Source: Dactylosporangium vinaceum
GTDB lineage: Bacteria; Actinomycetota; Actinomycetes; Mycobacteriales; Micromonosporaceae
Assembly (NCBI RefSeq): GCF_019904175.1
Contig: NZ_CP061913.1
Span: 3,162,001-3,226,000 of the forward strand
Reading direction: 5' to 3'
Length of the DNA: 64,000 bases
Below, piece after piece: positions 59,516 through 64,000 of this stretch; positions within the stretch are counted from its first letter, which is position 1, and the number at the start of each line of letters is the position of its first letter. The notes under the pieces were generated by a model. It did no database searches and had not been told where the DNA came from. It saw only the letters and a program-made list of their open reading frames with translations. The position numbers and the translations under genes are program-made.

Positions 59516-59837
59516 CGTCGAGGCGATCGCCGAGCAGGTCTTCGTCGCCCTGGCCGACCCGTCGCGGCGCGGCATTCTGGCCGCGCTCGCGCAAGGGGGG
59601 CCAGCCACGGCGACGGACCTGGCCGATCGGCTGCCCATCACGCGGCAGGCGATCGCCAAGCACCTCGGGCTGCTCGCCGAGGCCGGGCTGGTGACGGCCG
59701 AGCCCGGGGAGCGGCGGCGGGTGCGCTACCGGCTCAGCTCCGCCCCGATGCGCGTCGCCCAGCAGTTCCTCGCCGCGCTCGCCCGCGACTGGGACGGCCG
59801 CCTCGACGCCCTCTCCGAGCACCTCAAGCAGAGCTGA
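59481..59837 (+). CDS. ArsR-family transcriptional repressor
   Basis: A 118-residue winged-helix protein: VALADPSRRGILAALAQGGP, TATDLADRLPITRQAIAKHL and a wing TAEPGERRRVRYRL. It lacks the Cys metal-binding set of arsenic sensors, like the ArsR proteins that pair with SRPBCC genes and sense organic signals or stress. GTG 59481 lies inside the SRPBCC gene (35-bp overlap), and no clean ribosome binding site is visible. It probably binds the two GCAAC..GGTTGC operators. Confidence 0.88.
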   Translation: MNWSNTLPQQPDVEAIAEQVFVALADPSRRGILAALAQGGPATATDLADRLPITRQAIAKHLGLLAEAGLVTAEPGERRRVRYRLSSAPMRVAQQFLAALARDWDGRLDALSEHLKQS

Positions 59838-59898
59838 GGCGCCCGCTCCGAGCGGAAGCCGAAGCGCCTGCTCCAAGGCAAAGCCCAGACGAGCGCAG

Positions 59899-61239
59899 CT
59901 AGCCCGCCAGCGACTCCGACGTGCCGACCTTGCGCGCCGCCAGGGCCTTCACGATCGCCGCCGTCTCGTCGTAGCCGAGGATCAGCACCCCGTTCGGCGC
60001 GGTCTGGCGGACCCGGGCCGCGACGGTGCCGAAGTCCTCGGTCGCCGTCGGGTACGTGATCAGGTCCACGGACCCGTCGGTCATGCCGGCCGTGAGCAGG
60101 TCGGCCTTGACGTTCTTCTGCAGGCCCAGGCCGTAGGCGTCCTCGCGGGCCACGATCGTCACCCGGTGCGGGCCGTTGCGCATGATCACGTCGGCCAGGG
60201 CGCGGGCCTGGAGGGTGTCCGGCGGTGCGGTGCGGAAGAACAGGCCGTTGTCCGGGACCGAGGTGAGCTCGTCCGAGGTCGAGGACGGCGAGATCAGGAT
60301 GCGCCCGGCCGCGGCGATCTTCGGGATCATCGCCTTCGTCACGCTCGACGAGGACGCGCCGATGACGACCTGGACGCCGAGGCCGATGAAGCGCTCCAGC
60401 GTGGCCGTGGCGACCTTCTCGTCGGTACCGTCATCGCCGTCGACCCACTCGACGGGCTGGTCGATCACGCCGCCGGCCGCGTTGAGCTCGGCCACCGCCA
60501 GGCGCGCGCCCGCGAACCGGGGTGCGCTGCGAAACGCCAGCCGGCCCGTGTGCGGCATCAGCCCGCCGACCTTCAGCGGCACGATCTTCTTCTTCGCGTT
60601 GCCGGTCGGGTACGCGGTGTACGCCGGCGGTGCCACCTGGGACGCGGCCGCGGAGTCGCCCGCACCGACGTACTCGGTCAGGTTGTCGTTGATCGTGTTG
60701 CCCCGGCCGAAGTGCAGCGTGCCGTACGAGGCCGACGACGGGTCGCCGGCGTCGGTGAAGCCGCTGCGGCGCATCGACACCCCGCGGTAGGCGAAGTCCT
60801 TGCCCGCCCGGGCCAGGGCCAGGCAGTCGGCCGCGCTGCCGCACACGGTGCCGGAGTTCGAGACGCCGACCATGTACTTCGCGATCGCCGGCGCGTCAGT
60901 GGAGCGCGCGGACTCGGCGGCCAGCCCGGCGAGCATCACCGCGTCGTACGCCTCGGCCGCGTAGCCGTAGTCGGCCAGGCTCGGATCGACCCCGCGGAGG
61001 CGCTCCTTGAACGACTCCGGCATGTCCAGCAGCGGCGCCGTGCCGATCATCCCGGACAGGACGGCGGGCGCACCGGCGAGCTTGTCCTTGAGCGAGTTGG
61101 ACATGTTGGCGTCGGACCCGTACAGGTGCACGACGAGCGGCTGCCCGTCGTCGTTCCCGTCGGCCGGCGTCGTACCGCACCCGGCGGTGATGGCCGCCAC
61201 ACTTACCAGCGCGACGAGCATCGATGCCTTACGTCCCAC
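59899..61239 (-). CDS. Lipoprotein substrate-binding protein with circularly permuted halves
   Basis: A 446-residue exported lipoprotein from GTG 61239 (GGGGAGG upstream). The signal and lipobox are KASMLVALVSVAAITAGC (Cys21). The mature chain is like branched-chain amino acid type periplasmic binding proteins, but in swapped order. Residues ~33-200 look like the usual C-terminal half (LYGSDANMSNSLKDKL, YAAEAYDAVMLAGLAAE, SASYGTLHFGRGN). Residues ~221-446 look like the usual N-terminal half (LKVGGLMPHTGRLAF, LAVAELNAAGGV, VVIGASSSSV, VTIVAREDAYGLG, ILGYDETAAIVKALAARK). The stop falls exactly where the other half would normally continue. No ABC permease or ATPase genes are nearby. Confidence 0.8.
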   Translation of the reverse strand: MGRKASMLVALVSVAAITAGCGTTPADGNDDGQPLVVHLYGSDANMSNSLKDKLAGAPAVLSGMIGTAPLLDMPESFKERLRGVDPSLADYGYAAEAYDAVMLAGLAAESARSTDAPAIAKYMVGVSNSGTVCGSAADCLALARAGKDFAYRGVSMRRSGFTDAGDPSSASYGTLHFGRGNTINDNLTEYVGAGDSAAASQVAPPAYTAYPTGNAKKKIVPLKVGGLMPHTGRLAFRSAPRFAGARLAVAELNAAGGVIDQPVEWVDGDDGTDEKVATATLERFIGLGVQVVIGASSSSVTKAMIPKIAAAGRILISPSSTSDELTSVPDNGLFFRTAPPDTLQARALADVIMRNGPHRVTIVAREDAYGLGLQKNVKADLLTAGMTDGSVDLITYPTATEDFGTVAARVRQTAPNGVLILGYDETAAIVKALAARKVGTSESLAG

Positions 61240-61381
61240 GAACCCTGCCTCCCCGTGAACGACCCCGAGGACCGTAAGCGGCGGCGCCCGGATACGCCCA
61301 GTACGCGACCCGGAGTTTGAGCAAAACTTGCGACATCCCATGGAACGGGATGGAACGCACCCTCTGCGTCACGTTGCGTAG

Positions 61382-62524
61382 ATGGGGGAGCCGGTCACCG
61401 TGGACACCGCAGAGCCTCCGGCGGCGCTGGAACGGGCCCGGCGCCTCGTGTCCGGGCTCGAGCTGCTCATCGCGGACGGGCTGCCGAGCGGGTGGGACGC
61501 CCGCGCCGTGGAGCGGGCGGCCGCCGAGATGCGCTCGCTGGCGCTGCGGGCCCGCCAGGCCCTCGGGCCGCCCGGGGACGGCGACGCCGAGCGCGAAGCC
61601 CTGCGGGTCCGCGTGGACGTCGGCGAGGCGGCCGTCGGCCTGCTCGTCGGGGAGTGGCGGGTGCGGGCGCGACCACTGGCAGTACACCATCAGCTGCTCG
61701 TGCTGTTGGAAGGGGTGGCCGACTGGGCGGAGGAGACCGTCGGGGCCGGCGAGTGGCCGCTCGAGGAGCCGCGGCTGCCCAAGACGCGGGAGGCGGTGCA
61801 GCGACTGCGGCACTTCGCGGGGACCGACCCGGGCGAGGACTCCGCCGCCGCCTGGGCGGTGCAGCGCGCGGCCGAGGAGATGTTCGAGCGGGCCGGGGCC
61901 AAGCTCGACGCCGCATTCAACGCGATGCTCGACGCCGCCGACGCCCGGCCGGTGCCGCTCGACCAGCCGGACCTGGACCGGCCGCGGCATCTGGCGGCGG
62001 CGGCCCGGTACACCTTCGAGGGCACCCGGTTCCTGGAGGCCAACGTGGCCCGGTGCGAGGCGCTCCACACGCGGTGGCAGGCCGAGGCGGCGGCGATCAA
62101 GGCCGCGCGGCGGGAGCTCTACGACCGGCTCGCCGCGTCGGCCGCGCAGGCCTGGCCGGCGATCGTCGCGAAGCACGCTCCGGGGCCGTTCTCCACCGAA
62201 CCGGGCGCGATGGTGCTGCTGGAGCGCGTGCACAACCGCGCCGGCTGGGAGTACGCCGGAGACGAGCACCCCTTCGTCGTGCAGCACGACGGCGTGGTGC
62301 TGGCCGCGGACTACGCGCCGCACGTGCTGGCGGCCCTGGAACACGCCTGGTTCGGGCTGCAGCTCGACGTCGGCGACCGCATCCCGTGGTCTTTGGTCGC
62401 CGTGGTGCTGGGCCCGGGGACGGTCGGCGCCCGGACGATGCGGGCCGGGCGGGCGCAGTGGCCGCCGGTCCCGTGCGTGCGGCTGCGGATCGTCGCCCTG
62501 CACGCCGGGCCGGTCGTGGCATGA
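61382..62524 (+). CDS. Conserved hypothetical protein
   Basis: A 380-residue, Ala/Arg/Glu-rich, largely helical protein without signal peptide or membrane helix. The first ~260 residues look like a long helical bundle or coiled coil (AAAEMRSLALRARQALG; RTRWQ-like HTRWQAEAAAIKAARRELYD). The last ~110 residues have a beta pattern (GAMVLLERVHNRAGWEYAGD; SLVAVVLGPGTVGARTM). I do not recognise a family. Starts ATG 61382 or GTG 61397 are both possible. It is divergent from the binding-protein gene. Confidence 0.65.
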   Translation: MGEPVTVDTAEPPAALERARRLVSGLELLIADGLPSGWDARAVERAAAEMRSLALRARQALGPPGDGDAEREALRVRVDVGEAAVGLLVGEWRVRARPLAVHHQLLVLLEGVADWAEETVGAGEWPLEEPRLPKTREAVQRLRHFAGTDPGEDSAAAWAVQRAAEEMFERAGAKLDAAFNAMLDAADARPVPLDQPDLDRPRHLAAAARYTFEGTRFLEANVARCEALHTRWQAEAAAIKAARRELYDRLAASAAQAWPAIVAKHAPGPFSTEPGAMVLLERVHNRAGWEYAGDEHPFVVQHDGVVLAADYAPHVLAALEHAWFGLQLDVGDRIPWSLVAVVLGPGTVGARTMRAGRAQWPPVPCVRLRIVALHAGPVVA

Positions 62525-62566
62525 ATCGGGGATTTCCCGCGCGGCCGGAGCGGCCAGGCTTGGCGC

Positions 62567-63046
62567 ATGGCGTACGCATACCAGCCCCAGCAGGCGTGGA
62601 ACCCCTACCCGGTCCGCTCGACGGCCCCGATCTCGCTGCACGTCGTGGCGATGTTCCAGTACCTGGGTGGGGTGCTCTTCCTCGGCGCGGCCGCCCTCAT
62701 GGCCCTCGCGGCGGCGAAGGTCGGCCCGTCCTGGCAGCTGCCGGCCGGCAACGAGGTGTTCAACGCCCGCACCGTCACCACTGCCGCGTACGTCATGGCC
62801 GGCACCGTCGCCCTGATCGGGCTGATCGCGCTCATCCTCGGCCGCAAGCTGCAGAACGGCCGCAACTGGGTCCGCATCCTGCTCACGCTGCTCAACGGGC
62901 TGAGCATCGCCGGCGGCGTCTACCAGGGGTACATCAGCGGCGCGCCCTACGCCACGACGTTGATCTCGGTCGCGTTCCCGCTGCTGTTCGTGATCCTGCT
63001 GAACACGCGGGCCGCGCGCGGCTGGTGCCACTACCGCACCTACTGA
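62567..63046 (+). CDS. Small integral membrane protein
   Basis: A 159-residue protein with a short Gln/Pro-rich N terminus (MAYAYQPQQAWNPYP) and four predicted helices: VVAMFQYLGGVLFLGAAALM, VMAGTVALIGLIALILG, WVRILLTLLNGLSIAGGVYQ and TTLISVAFPLLFVILL. Such four-helix proteins with a Tyr/Pro-rich tail are common in actinomycetes; function unknown. It starts 42 bp after the hypothetical gene. No ribosome binding site is strong. Confidence 0.75.
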   Translation: MAYAYQPQQAWNPYPVRSTAPISLHVVAMFQYLGGVLFLGAAALMALAAAKVGPSWQLPAGNEVFNARTVTTAAYVMAGTVALIGLIALILGRKLQNGRNWVRILLTLLNGLSIAGGVYQGYISGAPYATTLISVAFPLLFVILLNTRAARGWCHYRTY

Positions 63047-63063
63047 CCTGGCATTGTGGAGGG

Positions 63064-63501
63064 GTGAACGCCTCGACCGACCCCCGGCTGCGCGAACTGC
63101 GGCTGCTGCGGCGCGTGCGCGACCGCATCGACCGCGACTACGCGCAGCCGCTCGACGTCCAGGCGCTCGCCAACGGCGTCCACCTGTCGTCCGGCCACCT
63201 GAGCCGGGCGTTCAAGGCCGCGTACGGCGAGTCACCGTACAGCTACCTCATGACCCGCCGCATCGAGCGCGCCATGACCCTCCTGCGCCGCGGCGACCTG
63301 TCCGTCACCGAGGTCTGCTTCGCCGTCGGCTGCTCCTCGCTCGGCACGTTCAGCACCCGCTTCTCCGAGCTCGTCGGCATGTCCCCGAGCACCTACCGCC
63401 GCCGCGCGGCCGAGGACGCCCGCGGCATCCCGCACTGCGTCGCCAAACAGATCATGCGACCGATCAGGAATCGAGAAGTGGCGCCGGAGCAGTCCGTCTA
63501 A
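63064..63501 (+). CDS. AraC-family transcriptional regulator
   Basis: A 145-residue protein that is essentially just the AraC DNA-binding domain with two helix-turn-helices: DVQALANGVHLSSGHLSRAF with KAAYGESPYSYLMTRRIERA, and SVTEVCFAVGCSSLGTFSTR with FSELVGMSPSTYRRRA. There is no effector domain. GTG 63064 has GGAGG just before it, although only 1-2 nt away. The VOC gene follows 9 bp later; AraC-VOC pairs are common in actinomycetes, and the regulator probably controls the VOC gene. Confidence 0.88.
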   Translation: MNASTDPRLRELRLLRRVRDRIDRDYAQPLDVQALANGVHLSSGHLSRAFKAAYGESPYSYLMTRRIERAMTLLRRGDLSVTEVCFAVGCSSLGTFSTRFSELVGMSPSTYRRRAAEDARGIPHCVAKQIMRPIRNREVAPEQSV

Positions 63502-63504
63502 GTT
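63499..63504 (+). promoter_or_regulatory. Candidate -10 element, leaderless VOC transcript
   Basis: TAAGTT overlaps the AraC stop and ends 6 nt before ATG 63511. It suggests the VOC gene has its own promoter as well as readthrough. Confidence 0.45.
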
Positions 63505-63510
63505 TGTCGC

Positions 63511-63918
63511 ATGGGTGTATTCATTCAGAGCACGCTGCTGCCGGCCGACGACCCCGAGGCGTCCCTGGCCTTCTACCGCGACGCCCTGGGCTTCGAGGTC
63601 CGCCTGGACGTCGGGCGGGGCACCATGCGCTGGATCACGCTCGGCCCGAAGGACCAGCCGCAGACCTCGATCGTGCTGTACCCGCCGGCCATCGAGCCCG
63701 GCCTCACCGACGACGAGCGCCGCACGATCTTCGAACTGATGGCCAAGGGCAGCTACGCCACCATCATCCTGAGCACCGAGGACCTGGCCGGCACCTTCGA
63801 ACGGGTCCAGGCCACGGGGGCCGACGTCGTCCAGGAGCCCGCCGACCAGGACTACGGCGTGCGCGACTGCGCGTTCCGGGACCCGGCGGGCAACCTCGTC
63901 CGCATCAACCAGCTCTGA
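63511..63918 (+). CDS. VOC (glyoxalase/bleomycin-resistance) family protein
   Basis: A 135-residue protein with one vicinal-oxygen-chelate domain: TLLPADDPEASLAFYRDALG at the N terminus, IILSTEDLAGTFERVQATGA in the second beta-alpha repeat, and CAFRDPAGNLVRINQL at the C terminus. It may bind a metal and act on a small molecule, or sequester a ligand. The upstream AraC gene is its probable regulator. Confidence 0.9.
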   Translation: MGVFIQSTLLPADDPEASLAFYRDALGFEVRLDVGRGTMRWITLGPKDQPQTSIVLYPPAIEPGLTDDERRTIFELMAKGSYATIILSTEDLAGTFERVQATGADVVQEPADQDYGVRDCAFRDPAGNLVRINQL

Positions 63919-63983
63919 GCCGGCGCCGGACTCTTCGGACATTCCCGGCGCCGTGCGGGACCGCCCGGTGGGCGTGGCCGGGA

Positions 63984-64000
63984 TAGACTGGAAAAAGTGA
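63984..64000 (+). promoter_or_regulatory. Predicted leaderless promoter and start of the next gene
   Basis: TAGACT (63984-63989) is followed after 7 nt by GTG 63997. The spacing equals that of the other leaderless starts in this window, so the next gene probably begins at 63997 and runs off the edge. Confidence 0.35.

Overview
The window is very GC-rich DNA from a high-GC actinomycete, most likely a member of the Micromonosporaceae (Actinoplanes / Dactylosporangium / Micromonospora type). This rests on frequent GTG starts, XRE-DUF5753 and DUF397 genes, a SigE-family sigma factor beside a BNR-repeat membrane protein, an ECF41 sigma factor, many apparently leaderless promoters (TANNNT 6-8 nt before the start codon) and many 4-nt start/stop overlaps. 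The genus assignment is inference. No rRNA, tRNA, IS element, prophage or CRISPR array was seen.

Layout. 1-9507: a GH26 glycoside hydrolase, then two Hsp70-type ATPases that lack a substrate-binding domain and are joined by Pro-rich linkers to a membrane segment and an outer domain (kelch in one, a small beta domain in the other). Between and after them are a type II membrane metallopeptidase, trmO and a zinc-ribbon membrane protein of the same architecture. 9628-13721: DUF2809, uppP, a hypothetical, a lipoprotein and a LysR regulator. 13809-18535: sdhCAB (mycobacterial Sdh1 type) and an isolated murD-like ligase. 18539-19593: a DUF6199 protein, a 43-residue exported peptide and a terminator. 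19680-32220 (minus strand): a tightly coupled five-gene operon (DUF4132, a 1622-residue protein, MoxR AAA+, DUF5682-VWA fusion, SWIM zinc finger) resembling the Escherichia coli yeh cluster. 32311-40183: DUF2277, a large LuxR regulator with two DUF4242-like small proteins, an orphan response regulator, a Gfo/Idh/MocA oxidoreductase, and a sigE/BNR pair. 40357-42673: XRE/DUF5753/DUF397 genes sharing a palindromic 13-mer. 42999-51544: glyA, a GH54-like arabinofuranosidase with paired LacI-type operators, a methyltransferase, an autoregulated MerR gene, an exonuclease/phosphatase-family gene and a secreted beta-propeller protein. 51726-55315: ECF41 sigma factor, MMPL exporter and an antisense-overlapping methyltransferase. 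55487-57561: a caspase-like protease translationally coupled to a protein made of 24 octapeptide repeats plus a SLOG-like domain. 57716-63918: small housekeeping or regulatory genes (MmcQ/YjbR, P-loop kinase, YciI, SRPBCC-ArsR, AraC-VOC) and an extracellular solute-binding protein whose two halves are in swapped order.

The most novel candidates are the caspase / octad-repeat / SLOG pair, the circularly permuted solute-binding protein, the yeh-like MoxR operon with its DUF5682-VWA fusion, and the membrane-tethered Hsp70 cluster. Function assignments come from motifs recognised by eye; no database search was run.
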